From the NCBI GenBank assembly GCA_903882805.1, contig CAIRYK010000053.1, positions 62,001 to 126,000 of the forward strand: DNA of 64,000 nt. The letters are read 5' to 3'. The notes under the pieces were generated by a model that had not been told where the DNA came from, did not search any database, and saw only the letters and a program-made list of their open reading frames with translations. Source of the DNA: an uncultured Bacteroidota bacterium. GTDB lineage: Bacteria > Bacteroidota > Bacteroidia > Chitinophagales > Chitinophagaceae. This document shows, piece after piece, positions 46,899-55,709 of the stretch. The position numbers were made by a program, and so were the translations under genes. The first letter of the stretch is position 1. The number at the start of each line of letters is the position of its first letter.

Positions 46899-47804
46899 AT
46901 GATAGCCGCACATTCAGCCGACCGCATCAACGAGGTTTTGTTTTTTATAGATCACAACCTCGACGGAGATTTGTCGCTCGATACCCTCGCGCGTGTTGGC
47001 TGCTATTCGCCTTTTCATTTACACCGGCTATTCAAAACCGTAACAGGCGAAACGCTGAACAACTATATTACCCGTAAGCGCATAGAAAAAATAGCCGGCT
47101 GCCTTATGTATCGCAAAGATATTGCCGTGGGCAGCCTGGCCGTGCAATATGGCTTTAGCAGCAATGCCACCCTCACGCGGGCATTTACAAAATACTATGG
47201 CGTTAGCCCCACCCGGTTCAGGCATATGCTGCCGGGCGAGTATAGCAAGATATGCAAAACAGATAGCAAGAATAGCGAAGCGCCCGCCATTTTCGACCAA
47301 TACATTTGCGATATCAATAACTGTTTAAACTACATGAAGATGAACGCAAACATTGAAGTAAAACAACTGCCGGCTATGCGCATAGCCTACACTACCTGCA
47401 TAGGCGTGGGCGAGCTGGAGCGCAGCTTTGAGCAAATGATGCAATGGGCACGCAAGGCACGAATACTGGAACGCCCGGATTTTAAGATGGTGCGTATTTT
47501 CCACGACAGCTTCCGTATCACCGCCCCCGAAAGAGTGCGCATGAGCATAGGAGCGCCCGCCCCGCCCGATGCCGAAACCGGCGACGCAATAGGCCTCACA
47601 ACTACGCCCAAAGGAAAATATATAGTGGCGAGTATGCTCATTGCCCCTCCCGATTTTGGCAAAGCATGGGAGAGCCTGTTTGTATGGATGAACGAAAACG
47701 GCTACAAAAAAGCCCCCGGCGACCCCTTTGAAATGATATACAACAACTACAACACCCATCCCGAAGGAAAGAGCCAGGTAGATATGTGCATACCTATACA
47801 GTAA
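46899..47804 (+). CDS. AraC-family regulator with GyrI-like ligand-binding domain
   Basis: 301 residues from ATG 46899. The double helix-turn-helix is N-terminal: LSLDTLARVGCYSPFHLHRL followed by IAVGSLAVQYGFSSNATLTR and ALTRAF-type KYYGVSPTRFRH. From about residue 150 a GyrI-like small-molecule domain follows (IEVKQLPAMRIAYTTCIGVG, GKYIVASMLIAPPDFGKAWE, GDPFEMIYNNYNTHPEGKSQ). Such Rob/SoxS-like regulators respond to drugs or amphipathic compounds. The genes downstream on the same strand are small soluble proteins; control of them is possible. Confidence 0.9.
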   Translation: MIAAHSADRINEVLFFIDHNLDGDLSLDTLARVGCYSPFHLHRLFKTVTGETLNNYITRKRIEKIAGCLMYRKDIAVGSLAVQYGFSSNATLTRAFTKYYGVSPTRFRHMLPGEYSKICKTDSKNSEAPAIFDQYICDINNCLNYMKMNANIEVKQLPAMRIAYTTCIGVGELERSFEQMMQWARKARILERPDFKMVRIFHDSFRITAPERVRMSIGAPAPPDAETGDAIGLTTTPKGKYIVASMLIAPPDFGKAWESLFVWMNENGYKKAPGDPFEMIYNNYNTHPEGKSQVDMCIPIQ

Positions 47805-47923
47805 TGCCCGTATGCAGCGCTCCGCAATATTTTTTCTGTGCTTGCGCTGCAATTTTCGGGGTTTTTACTACCTTGGCATAGCTGCTCAATGCGGCTGGTT
47901 GCATTAAAAACAAAACAAATTTT

Positions 47924-48502
47924 ATGAACCCTAAGGTGGATTTTTACTTCGACAAAGCCGGTAAGTGGCGCGAAGAACTGGAACTGCTTCGCCCTATAGC
48001 GCTAAGCATGGGCCTTACCGAGGAGCTGAAATGGGGCTGCCCATGCTATGTGCTGAACAAAAGCAATGTGGTACTGATACATGTGTTTAAAGAATACTGT
48101 GCGCTATTGTTATTTAAAGGAGCGCTGCTTACCGACGATGCCGGCCTGCTGGTGCAACAAACAGAGCAGGTGCAGGCAGCCCGTCAGCTAAGGTTTACCA
48201 GCGCCGCTCAGATAGTCGCGCAGGAGCCTCAGATAAAGGCTTATATACAACAGGCGATAAACGTAGAAAAAGCCGGACTGAAGGTAGAAATGCGTAAAAA
48301 CACCGATCTGGTACATCCGGTAGAGTTTCAGTCGAAACTGGATGAAATGCCCGAGCTGAAAGCGGCTTTCGAAGCCCTTACGCCCGGCAGGCAGCGCGCT
48401 TACAATATGTATTTTTCGGAGCCCAAACAGGCGAAAACTCGCGAGGCAAGGGTAGAAAAAAGCCTGCTGCAAATACTGGATGGCAAAGGGCTAAACGACT
48501 AA
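47924..48502 (+). CDS. YdeI/DUF1801-family protein
   Basis: 192 residues from ATG 47924. The N-terminal DUF1801-like part (RPIALSMGLTEELKWGCPCY, NVVLIHVFKEYCALLLFKGA) is followed by the YdeI-type C-terminus (DEMPELKAAFEALTPGRQRA, FSEPKQAKTREARVEKSLL). This is the complete family layout; bacterial members are small cytosolic proteins of unclear role, sometimes iron-associated. First of a co-directional series with the DUF4256 and SRPBCC genes. Confidence 0.85.
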   Translation: MNPKVDFYFDKAGKWREELELLRPIALSMGLTEELKWGCPCYVLNKSNVVLIHVFKEYCALLLFKGALLTDDAGLLVQQTEQVQAARQLRFTSAAQIVAQEPQIKAYIQQAINVEKAGLKVEMRKNTDLVHPVEFQSKLDEMPELKAAFEALTPGRQRAYNMYFSEPKQAKTREARVEKSLLQILDGKGLND

Positions 48503-48532
48503 ACTGTCTAATACGCCAATAAACTGAAAAAC

Positions 48533-49090
48533 ATGACCAAACAACTGGATCCCGCGCAGCGCCAGGCCCTGCTGGCAACGCTAAAAACGAGGTTTGACAA
48601 ACACCCGTCGCGCCACAAGGGTATAACCTGGGCCGATGTACTGGCGAGGCTGGAAGCCGCTCCCGACAAGCTATGGTCGCTGAATGCAATGGAACAGACC
48701 GGCGGCGAGCCCGATGTAACCGGCTACGATGCCGCCGCCAACAAATATATATTTGTGGATTGCAGCCCTGAAAGCCCCGCTGACCGCCGTAGCCTGTGCT
48801 TCGACGGCGAAGCGCTGGACGCCAGAAAGGAAAACAAACCCGTAGGCAGCGCGCTGGATGCAGCCGAAGAAATGGGTGTGCAGATGCTGAACGAAGCGCA
48901 ATACCGCGAGCTGCAACAGCTTGGCGTATTCGATGCCAAAACATCGAGCTGGATACAAACGCCGGCGGCTATACGCAAGCTGGGCGGCGCCCTGTTTGCC
49001 GACTACCGCTATGCTACGGTATTTGTGTACCATAATGGCGCACAGTCGTATTATGCAGCGCGGGGTTTCCGCAGCATGTTGAGGGTATAG
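48533..49090 (+). CDS. DUF4256-family protein
   Basis: 185 residues from ATG 48533, 30 bases after the YdeI-like gene. Typical phrases: RFDKHPSRHKGITWADVLAR, MEQTGGEPDVTGYD, YIFVDCSPESPADRRSLCFD, GVQMLNEAQYRELQQLGVFD and the end GAQSYYAARGFRSMLRV. The family is widespread and uncharacterised. Cytosolic, no membrane segment. Confidence 0.85.
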   Translation: MTKQLDPAQRQALLATLKTRFDKHPSRHKGITWADVLARLEAAPDKLWSLNAMEQTGGEPDVTGYDAAANKYIFVDCSPESPADRRSLCFDGEALDARKENKPVGSALDAAEEMGVQMLNEAQYRELQQLGVFDAKTSSWIQTPAAIRKLGGALFADYRYATVFVYHNGAQSYYAARGFRSMLRV

Positions 49091-49131
49091 ATGGACCGGC
49101 AACTGAAACGATAACCTAACTGAGCCAAGGA

Positions 49132-49581
49132 ATGGACAACAATAACGACCATGTATTACAAACAATACACACTATAGCCGCACCCGTAGCGCTGGTATGG
49201 CAGCTATGGACCCAGCCCGAGCATATTGCCCACTGGTGGGGCCCCGCCGGATTTACCGCTACCATACATACCATGGATGTGCTACCCGGCGGCGAATGGA
49301 AACTGACCCTGCATGGCCCCGATGGTACAAACTACCCAAACCGCAGCATATATGCCGACATTGTGCCGATGCAGAAAATTGAGTTTGAGCATTTCAATCC
49401 GCACTTTTTCACTACTGTACTGTTTGAGCCAGTCGGCGATGCTACCCGCATAAACTGGTCATTACTCTTCGACACCCCCGAGATGCGCGACCTGATAGTA
49501 AAAGTGCACAAAGCCGATGAAGGCCAACGACAGAACATAGAACCACTGAAGACTTATGTAGCGCAGCTGATGGGAACGTAG
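49132..49581 (+). CDS. SRPBCC (AHSA1-like) protein
   Basis: 149 residues from ATG 49132. The AHSA1/START-type fold is evident from TIAAPVALVWQLWTQPEHIA, HWWGPAGFTATIHTMDV, GGEWKLTLHGPDGTNYPN and FEPVGDATRINWSLLFDTPE. Such proteins bind small hydrophobic ligands in a helix-grip cavity. It ends the co-directional series after DUF4256 (41-base gap) and faces the GNAT gene. Confidence 0.9.
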   Translation: MDNNNDHVLQTIHTIAAPVALVWQLWTQPEHIAHWWGPAGFTATIHTMDVLPGGEWKLTLHGPDGTNYPNRSIYADIVPMQKIEFEHFNPHFFTTVLFEPVGDATRINWSLLFDTPEMRDLIVKVHKADEGQRQNIEPLKTYVAQLMGT

Positions 49582-49606
49582 GGATTGGGACTTGCAAAAA
49601 AAACCT

Positions 49607-50068
49607 CTACCCCAATACCTTTTCAAAACACACGCTGCTCTCCACACCCGCATATTGTCCGTAGTTGGGTATGGTGTGGTAGTGGTTTTTTTGGTATAGC
49701 CGTATGGCTTCGGGTTGTTTGTAGCCGGTTTCTAAAATGCAGGTTGTGTAGCCAAGCTCTTTAGTCCATGCTTCCAGCTCTTGCAACACCGCCGATGCTA
49801 TGCTCTTGCCGCGGTGCAGTGGCGGCACATACATCCGCTTTACCTCCGTTGTTGCGGGGGCATACTCTTTTATGGCGCCGCAGCCTACCGGCTCGCTGCC
49901 CGCATAGGCAACTACTACATGCTTTATGAGGTCTATTTTGTTGAACTGTGCAAAGAATGAGTGTTCGGCGCCATCTCTAATGGCCAGATCTTCATCCAAG
50001 GCGGCAACCAGCGTTCTGAAATCTGGGTTGGTGGAGTCTGTGCGCTGCAGCAATATATGGTGGTGCAT
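49607..50068 (-). CDS. GNAT-family N-acetyltransferase
   Basis: 153 residues from ATG 50068. Acetyl-CoA-binding strand and P-loop (TEVKRMYVPPLHRGKSIASA, with R-x-x-G-x-A in RGKSIA) and the end IRLYQKNHYHTIPNYGQY are typical. The N-terminus has the acceptor-side fold (VVAYAGSEPVGCGAIKEYAP). Acetyl acceptor unknown. Divergent from the WYL regulator across a REP-containing gap. Confidence 0.88.
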   Translation of the reverse strand: MHHHILLQRTDSTNPDFRTLVAALDEDLAIRDGAEHSFFAQFNKIDLIKHVVVAYAGSEPVGCGAIKEYAPATTEVKRMYVPPLHRGKSIASAVLQELEAWTKELGYTTCILETGYKQPEAIRLYQKNHYHTIPNYGQYAGVESSVCFEKVLG

Positions 50069-50149
50069 ATTGGGTGTTTAGGGCGGGGGTATGTGGTGCA
50101 AAGCTACTATTTCTCCCATTCAGGGTTAAATTTTATAACGTACCTTTTT

Positions 50150-50269
50150 CGATGGGCGTTGCCCATCGCTATGGGATTTTTGCCCTTTCAGGGCGTCTTG
50201 GTTTTTTAAAAACCTCATAATCCATTGGGCAAGGCCCAATAATCTCTTAGAATAGGGCAACGCCCTATT
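50150..50269. repeat. Cluster of four REP-like hairpins
   Basis: Perfect hairpins: CGATGGGCGTTGCCCATCG (50150-50168), GCCCTTTCAGGGC (50182-50194), ATTGGGCAAGGCCCAAT (50224-50240) and AATAGGGCAACGCCCTATT (50251-50269). They fill the gap between the divergent GNAT and WYL genes and belong to the same kind of element seen at 6316-6398 and 11026-11081. Confidence 0.7.
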
Positions 50270-50304
50270 AACTTTGTAATTTTACACGCTAACCACCAAC
50301 TCCC

Positions 50305-51009
50305 ATGAACCGCATCGATCGCCTGTTTGGTATCACTACCATGCTACAATCTAAAAAGTATGTAACTGCGGAGCAAATTGCCGATAAGTTCGGGATAAGC
50401 GTACGCACCGTGTACCGCGATGTAAAGGCGCTGGCAGAGCAAGGTATTCCGGTTAGCTTTGAGCAAAACAGGGGTTATTTTCTGGTGCAAGGCTACTTCT
50501 TGCCGCCGGTGGCTTTCAGCACCGAAGAAGCCAATGCCCTGTTGCTGATGGAAAAAATTATTTATGTCTTTGCCGACAAATCTATATTGGCGCATTACAC
50601 CACTGCGCTCCACAAGGTTAAAGCCGTGATGAGCAGCGCCGAGAAGAAGAAAATAGAGCAACTGAACAGCAGTATAAAGATGCGGGTATCAGAGCATTTT
50701 GCCGGCAATTTCGACTATCTGGCGGCGCTGCAGTCTGCTATTGCCGAACGGCAAATAATAGATGTAAGCTACCGCAACCTAAACGGCGATGCCAGTGTAC
50801 GACAGTTGGAACCTATAGGACTGGTATTTTACGGCGCGGCCTGGCACTTAATTGCGTGGTGCCACCTGCGCGGCGAGTATCGCGATTTTAAGGTAGTGCG
50901 TATACAGGGGCTTACCCCCACAGGCAAGCCGTTCAGGCACGAAACCCACATAACTCTCAACGAATATATTGCCAGTCTGCAGCTAAACTGTCCGCCAGCT
51001 ATGCAATAA
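50305..51009 (+). CDS. YafY-type HTH/WYL-domain transcription regulator
   Basis: 234 residues from ATG 50305. N-terminal DeoR-like helix-turn-helix (VTAEQIADKFGISVRTVYRD), then a WYL domain with IDVSYRNLNGDASVRQLEPI, YGAAWHLIAWCHLRGEYRDF and KVVRIQGL (the W-H-L core replaces W-Y-L). Ligands of such proteins can be nucleic acids or small molecules. The neighbouring DinB gene follows by 85 bases in the same direction, a common pairing for YafY-type regulators. Confidence 0.9.
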   Translation: MNRIDRLFGITTMLQSKKYVTAEQIADKFGISVRTVYRDVKALAEQGIPVSFEQNRGYFLVQGYFLPPVAFSTEEANALLLMEKIIYVFADKSILAHYTTALHKVKAVMSSAEKKKIEQLNSSIKMRVSEHFAGNFDYLAALQSAIAERQIIDVSYRNLNGDASVRQLEPIGLVFYGAAWHLIAWCHLRGEYRDFKVVRIQGLTPTGKPFRHETHITLNEYIASLQLNCPPAMQ

Positions 51010-51094
51010 AAAATATTTTCGACCCTCTATTTCAGACTGCCATAGGGCTGTCAGTGGGCAGCGCTTCCTTTGTGTTATCAAATACAAACAGATT

Positions 51095-51592
51095 ATGACA
51101 ACAACACAAAAGTTCCTGAAACAACTGGAAGCCGAAGCAGTGGTAACCCGCAAAATGCTGAGTATTATACCCGACAACAAGCTGGACTGGCAGCCGCACC
51201 CCAAGAGCATGACGCTCCGTGCGCTGGCCACGCACGTAGCCGAAATATCGGGCTGGGTAACGATAGCGCTGGATACCACCGGGCTGGATCTGGGCAACAA
51301 CCCCTACGAGCCGCCAGTAATGAACAGTAGCGCTGAGTTGCTCGCTTTTTTTGAAGCGCGACTGGCTGCAGGCTGTGCATCGCTGCAAAAAGCTACCGAC
51401 GACGATCTGGCCGATATGTGGACCATGAGCTATGGCGAAAAAGTGATTAGCGTATCGCCAAAAGAAAGTGTGATACAGAGCTCTATCAACCAGATCATTC
51501 ACCACCGCGCACAGCTGGGCGTCTTCCTGCGCCTGCTCGATGTGCCTATACCCGGCACATATGGCCCCAGCGCCGACGAAATGACCATGTAA
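51095..51592 (+). CDS. DinB-family protein
   Basis: 165 residues from ATG 51095. Four-helix DinB fold with the histidine metal site: ALATHVAEISGW (first His), then IIHHRAQLGVFLRLLDVPIP (two His) and the family end GTYGPSADE. Members are thiol- or metal-dependent transferases in several cases; this one is uncharacterised. Likely co-regulated with the WYL regulator upstream. Confidence 0.9.
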   Translation: MTTTQKFLKQLEAEAVVTRKMLSIIPDNKLDWQPHPKSMTLRALATHVAEISGWVTIALDTTGLDLGNNPYEPPVMNSSAELLAFFEARLAAGCASLQKATDDDLADMWTMSYGEKVISVSPKESVIQSSINQIIHHRAQLGVFLRLLDVPIPGTYGPSADEMTM

Positions 51593-51621
51593 TACCGCCG
51601 GCCCTTACACCCCACACTATT

Positions 51622-51652
51622 GCACAACCCGCTACCACAGCGGGTTGTGTGC
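51622..51652. other. Hairpin after the DinB gene, possible terminator
   Basis: ACAACCCGCT and AGCGGGTTGT form a 10-bp perfect stem with a 5-base loop, 30 bases after the stop. There is no clear T run, so termination is uncertain. Confidence 0.4.
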
Positions 51653-51730
51653 ATTTATGGCGCATTAGCGGCGCTGTGGTTGCAAGTTCTGTTTGTTAAA
51701 ATAAGGCAAATGCGTAAAATAAATTTTGCA

Positions 51731-51774
51731 ATTACGATAAACGTCGTAATTTTATCTACGATAATAGTCGTAGA
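51731..51774 (+). promoter_or_regulatory. Two perfect operator dyads for the BlaI-type repressor
   Basis: ATTACGATAAACGTCGTAAT (51731-51750) and TCTACGATAATAGTCGTAGA (51755-51774) are palindromes with 7-base arms and the shared core TACGA-N6-TCGTA, 24 bases centre to centre. The second ends at the first base of the blaI-like start codon. The position and tandem form match BlaI/MecI operators, so autorepression is very likely. AAATTTTG at 51722-51729, one base off the -7 consensus, lies just before. Confidence 0.8.
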
Positions 51775-52166
51775 TGAAAGAGCAGCAGACAATAAAGGCT
51801 ACAGAAGCCGAAATGGAAATACTGAATATACTATGGACCCACGGCCCGTCAACGGTGCGCGATGTGCACGACAGGCTGGCGGAGGTGAAGGATACGGGCT
51901 ACACCACTACGCTGAAACAAATGCAGGTAATGCACGAAAAACAATTGCTGACAAGAGTTGCTGAAGGCAAAACCCATGTGTATACTGCTAAGGCAAATAA
52001 AACCGATGCGCAGGGCCAGCTACTGAAACGTATGATAGACTCGGTGTTCAATGGGTCGGCAATGCAACTGGTGATGCAGGCCCTGGGCAGCCACAAGCCC
52101 AGCGATGCCGAGTTGGACATGATTCGCGAATACCTGGAAAAGAAAAAAGAAGTAAATAATAACTAA
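51774..52166 (+). CDS. BlaI/MecI/CopY-family repressor
   Basis: 130 residues from ATG 51774. The winged helix shows TEAEMEILNILWTHGPSTVRD, DVHDRLAEVKDTGYTTTLKQ and MHEKQLLTRVAEGKTHVYTA; the dimerisation helix follows (LLKRMIDSVFNGSAMQLVMQ). In the classical system BlaR1 signalling cleaves the repressor and releases target genes. Here the M56 sensor is the next gene (31-base gap) and two operator dyads lie at the start. No beta-lactamase is adjacent, so the regulated function is open. Confidence 0.92.
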   Translation: MKEQQTIKATEAEMEILNILWTHGPSTVRDVHDRLAEVKDTGYTTTLKQMQVMHEKQLLTRVAEGKTHVYTAKANKTDAQGQLLKRMIDSVFNGSAMQLVMQALGSHKPSDAELDMIREYLEKKKEVNNN

Positions 52167-52197
52167 CTACCGCTACCTCTACTAAATAATATTGCCA

Positions 52198-53550
52198 ATG
52201 GCTATCTGGATACATTCTTTGTCGTGGACGCTCATTTATGGGTTGGGTCAGGGTTGTGTAGTTTATGGCCTGCTCAGGCTGGCCCTAAGGCTTACTCCTG
52301 CGGCGTCGGCAGCCTATCGCTACGCATTGTCGCTATCGGGGCTATTTGGGCTGCTGGTATGGTTTGCCGCCACCTGGGCCCAGCAATACGCAGCGCTGGC
52401 CAACTTGCCGGTTACAGAAGTATATATATTTAGCGCGTTTACGGCATCGCCTGTAGGGCAGGCCGCGCATGGCCCGGCACAGTCATCAATTTTTACCGCC
52501 TGGTTTCCGTGGCTGGCGGGCTTTTATGTGGCTGGTGTGTCGATTATGCTTGTCCGCTTGCTGGCTGGCCTGGGCCAGGTAGTGCGTTTGCGCACTGCCG
52601 GCGCTACGCCCCCCGATGCGGCGCTTATCCGTAGTCTCCATAAGCTTGCCGAAAGCATAGGGTGCAGCGCGCCAGTTAGGTTGCTGGTATCGGTGCGCGC
52701 CCATACGCCTATGGTTATAGGCTGTATAAAACCTGTAATACTGCTGCCGGCGGCTGCCCTGGCACAACTAACCCCCTACCAGCTGGAAACAATACTGCTA
52801 CACGAACTGGCCCATATAAAACGGCACGATTACCTCATGAACCTATTGCAAACCATTGCTGAGACCCTTATGTTTTTTAATCCGTTTGTTTGGCTGATAT
52901 CGGCGCAGGTGCGCGCTGAGCGCGAAATGTGTTGCGACGATATAGCGTTGGCGCACATTGCCGAGCCGTTAAGCTATGCTGCCGCTCTGGCTGCTCTGGC
53001 CGCACAGCCTGCCGGATACTCGCCAATGGCCATAGCCGCTACCGGACAATACAACCATCTTTATAACCGAATACAAAGAATTATGGAACCGAAAAAAAGC
53101 CCCCTCAGCTACAGCCGCAAGATAGCCGCCGTAGCCCTAACCGCCGCTATAGGCGCAGCAACTGCCATTCTTATGCCGGGATGCATACAGCCGGCGCAAG
53201 CGACCCAATGCGTACCGCCCGAAGCTGCGGCCGCTCAGGCGACAGATAGCGCAACCGCAGCCCTGACAGATGAAACCCGACTGATGCGCAGTCTGGTGGA
53301 TGATGGCGTGGTAGACCAGGTAAAAGGATTTATTGTAGAAAAAAATCTGGAAAAGCTATATATCAACGGCCGACTCCAGCCCACCGATATAACCGAAAAA
53401 TACCTGAAGAACATAACCGATAAATATATAAGGATACAAGTGCACTCATTTTCTGAGCGGCTGCAAATGCATCCAGATGCAAGTTTGCTACAGCTGATAT
53501 TGCCTGTTACCAGTTCATCGCCTTGTGTTGACAAAAAACCGGGATGCTAA
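52198..53550 (+). CDS. M56 (BlaR1-like) membrane metallopeptidase sensor
   Basis: 450 residues from ATG 52198. Four N-terminal membrane segments (LIYGLGQGCVVYGLLRLALR, YALSLSGLFGLLVWFAATWA, AWFPWLAGFYVAGVSIMLVR) flank the zinc protease domain with HELAHIKRHDYLMNL (HExxH) and a later REMCCDDIAL. A final helix (AAVALTAAIGAATAILMPGC) is followed by a ~120-residue periplasmic tail with no penicillin-binding SxxK motif. It should relay an envelope signal by cleaving the BlaI-type repressor encoded just upstream. The ligand is unknown. Confidence 0.9.
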   Translation: MAIWIHSLSWTLIYGLGQGCVVYGLLRLALRLTPAASAAYRYALSLSGLFGLLVWFAATWAQQYAALANLPVTEVYIFSAFTASPVGQAAHGPAQSSIFTAWFPWLAGFYVAGVSIMLVRLLAGLGQVVRLRTAGATPPDAALIRSLHKLAESIGCSAPVRLLVSVRAHTPMVIGCIKPVILLPAAALAQLTPYQLETILLHELAHIKRHDYLMNLLQTIAETLMFFNPFVWLISAQVRAEREMCCDDIALAHIAEPLSYAAALAALAAQPAGYSPMAIAATGQYNHLYNRIQRIMEPKKSPLSYSRKIAAVALTAAIGAATAILMPGCIQPAQATQCVPPEAAAAQATDSATAALTDETRLMRSLVDDGVVDQVKGFIVEKNLEKLYINGRLQPTDITEKYLKNITDKYIRIQVHSFSERLQMHPDASLLQLILPVTSSSPCVDKKPGC

Positions 53551-54017
53551 CAGGTGTGGATAAGCCTTACAGAGGGCCATGTGGCGGCAGTGTATAACGT
53601 AATGTGGCAGCCCTATGGGGCGCCGCACAATTCAATGCACTGTTACAACATGCCTTAGACTCCTAACGGAGTCGCCCTTCGTCAACGCACAGGGGTCAAT
53701 CTGTTAGTTATATTATGAAAAGATAATTCAAAATGAAGCGGAGAGATTATAATACTCAACTTAATCAAAGGTTCACACAAAAACCATCAGGGCCATCCAA
53801 TAATCGTTCAATCAAGGTTCAGAAAAATGCGCTTGCGCCGGTATCGCCCGTCGGCAGGGCTCAGGCCGACCTAACAGACTAAATTGCTAATTGAAAAAAC
53901 ATCAACCTAACCCTACCACTCAGCTTAATCAAAAGTTCAGGCATCCCTCAAAGTGTGTACCATTTTATACAACTTTATAGGCAAATAAAAAAAAACAATC
54001 AGAATATCATGTTCCCA
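53551..54017. repeat. Intergenic region with a REP-like hairpin and a 21-bp direct repeat
   Basis: No gene is seen. GACTCCTAACGGAGTC forms a hairpin at 53658-53673. A 21-base element containing CTTAATCAAA and GTTCA occurs at 53755-53775 and, with two changes, at 53919-53939; a shorter related CAATCAAGGTTCAG lies near 53810. The purpose is unclear. Confidence 0.45.
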
Positions 54018-54025
54018 TATATTTG
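54018..54025 (+). promoter_or_regulatory. Candidate -7 box of galE
   Basis: TATATTTG fits TAnnTTTG exactly and stands 20 bases before the galE start. A clear -33 TTTG was not found at the right distance. Confidence 0.45.
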
Positions 54026-54045
54026 CAATAATAAAACAGCAGAAC

Positions 54046-55089
54046 ATGAACAAGATACTTGTTACAGGCGGATGTGGCTATATAGGCGGCCACACGATTG
54101 TGGATCTGATACAGAATGGATTCGATGTTATTTCGGTAGATAATCTATCGAGAGGCTCATTGAAGATGCTGGCGGGAATAGAGAAGATTGTAGGAAGACC
54201 AATAAAAAACTATCGTGTAGACCTTTGCAATCTCGACGATACAGAAGCCATTTTTTCTGAAAACCCCGATATAGTGGGCGTTATACATTTCGCTGCATTC
54301 AAGTCGGTGCCGGAGTCGGTGAGCAACCCGCTTATGTATTACAAAAACAATCTGAATAGCCTGATCAATGTACTGCAGTGCGCCGAAGATTTTGATGTAG
54401 ATAACTTTGTGTTTTCTTCATCTTGCTCGGTTTATGGCAATACCACTCAGCTGCCGGTAAGCGAAGAGGTGCCTTTTGCGGAGCCCGAATCGCCCTATGC
54501 CCGCACTAAGCAAATGGGTGAGGCTATATGCGGCGACTTCTCAAACCTGCACAAAGACTTCAACACTATATTACTCCGTTATTTCAACCCTGTTGGCGCG
54601 CACCCGTCGGGCCATATAGGCGAGTTTCAAGACCTTAGCGAGAGCGTAGTGCCGGTTATTACGCAGACCGCTATAGGCAAGCGTAAAGAAATGACGGTGT
54701 TTGGCAACGATTACGATACCCGCGACGGATCGTGCGTGCGCGACTACATACACGTTATGGATATTGCCAATGCCCACACCAAGGCGCTACAATACATAAT
54801 AGAAAGCCGCAACAAAAACAATTGCGAGGTGTTCAATCTGGGCACTGGTAATGGCGTGAGCGTGCTGGAACTGATAGATGCCTTCGAAAAAGTATCGGGC
54901 GAAAAACTGAACTACAAGATTGGCCCTCGCAGACCAGGCGATGTAGTATCGGTATATGCCAACAACAACAAAGCGCGCACACTGCTTGGCTGGGAAACAC
55001 AATACAACCTAGACGCTATGATGGACACCGCCTGGAAATGGGAAAACATATATGCTCAAATGAAAAAAGCCGCTGCGCCTGTAGCCTAA
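54046..55089 (+). CDS. galE: UDP-glucose 4-epimerase
   Basis: Interconverts UDP-glucose and UDP-galactose for sugar use and surface polysaccharide. 347 residues from ATG 54046. Rossmann motif TGGCGYIGGHTIVDLI near the start, IHFAAFKSVPESV, catalytic Ser/Tyr/Lys in FSSSCSVYGN and SPYARTKQMGE, RYFNPVGAHPSGHIGE, and DTRDGSCVRDYIHVMDIANA are all intact. Single gene with its own promoter box and a strong terminator 18 bases after the stop. Confidence 0.95.
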   Translation: MNKILVTGGCGYIGGHTIVDLIQNGFDVISVDNLSRGSLKMLAGIEKIVGRPIKNYRVDLCNLDDTEAIFSENPDIVGVIHFAAFKSVPESVSNPLMYYKNNLNSLINVLQCAEDFDVDNFVFSSSCSVYGNTTQLPVSEEVPFAEPESPYARTKQMGEAICGDFSNLHKDFNTILLRYFNPVGAHPSGHIGEFQDLSESVVPVITQTAIGKRKEMTVFGNDYDTRDGSCVRDYIHVMDIANAHTKALQYIIESRNKNNCEVFNLGTGNGVSVLELIDAFEKVSGEKLNYKIGPRRPGDVVSVYANNNKARTLLGWETQYNLDAMMDTAWKWENIYAQMKKAAAPVA

Positions 55090-55106
55090 TATATTTTGCA
55101 AAAAGC

Positions 55107-55141
55107 AAAAAGCCATGCTCCGCTCGGGGCATGGCTTTTTT
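55107..55141 (+). terminator. Terminator after galE
   Basis: AAAAAGCCATGC, a loop of ten bases, then GCATGGCTTTTTT: a 7-bp GC-rich stem extended by A-T pairs with flanking A and T runs, usable in both directions. Confidence 0.9.
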
Positions 55142-55332
55142 ATGTGCTTTTTGCTCAGTTCATCCGGTATCTGCGCAGCTATGCCGCGCCATAAAATACC
55201 CACATTTTGTAGCATGGCTACAACCCGCTATGGGCTTGTATCTGGGGTATTTATGCCCGCATATTCTGTGGAAATCGCGGCCGCAGCGGTAGGCTGCAGC
55301 CCGCTATATTTGGGGTATAAAATCTATCTACT

Positions 55333-55641
55333 ATGCGCGGACAACGAATTTACAAAGAGATTATTAAGGGCAACGGCTTAGAAAAAGCCATGCGCAAGGG
55401 CCGCAACTCATCGCTGCTCACTAAGCGCAACGAATGTTTGTTTGCCCGTTATTACTACTATTGCTGGTTTAAAAACCGGTGCTACGAAGAGGCTTTACGA
55501 CTATTGGTGTCGGAGTTTTTCATATCGCCATCCACAATTTCCATGCTTATTACCAGCCATACCGTAGATTTGCAGGCGCTCAAACAAAAATCGCCCACCC
55601 TGTATTTCTTTCAAAACCGATGGCCGCACCTTAAATGGTAA
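55333..55641 (+). CDS. Small basic protein at the edge of the phage-like cluster
   Basis: 102 residues from ATG 55333. Basic and aromatic-rich (YKEIIKGNGLEKAMRKGRNS, KRNECLFARYYYYCWFKNRC, EEALRLLVSEFFISPSTISM), with a helix-turn-helix-like middle (LLVSEFFISPSTISMLITSH). It reminds me of small Bacteroidota phage- or conjugation-linked DNA-binding proteins, but I cannot name a family. A TATATTTG box at 55305-55312 precedes it and a terminator follows directly. It faces the minus-strand phage genes. Confidence 0.55.
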   Translation: MRGQRIYKEIIKGNGLEKAMRKGRNSSLLTKRNECLFARYYYYCWFKNRCYEEALRLLVSEFFISPSTISMLITSHTVDLQALKQKSPTLYFFQNRWPHLKW

Positions 55642-55650
55642 TCGTTACTA

Positions 55651-55671
55651 ACGCCTTCTGGCGTTTTTTTT
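55651..55671 (+). terminator. Terminator after the small basic protein
   Basis: ACGCC, loop TTCT, GGCGT and eight T: short but with a perfect stem and a strong T run, 10 bases after the stop. Confidence 0.75.
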
Positions 55672-55709
55672 ATGCAGCAACCATCTTTCCTTCACAGGGC
55701 TGCTTATAG

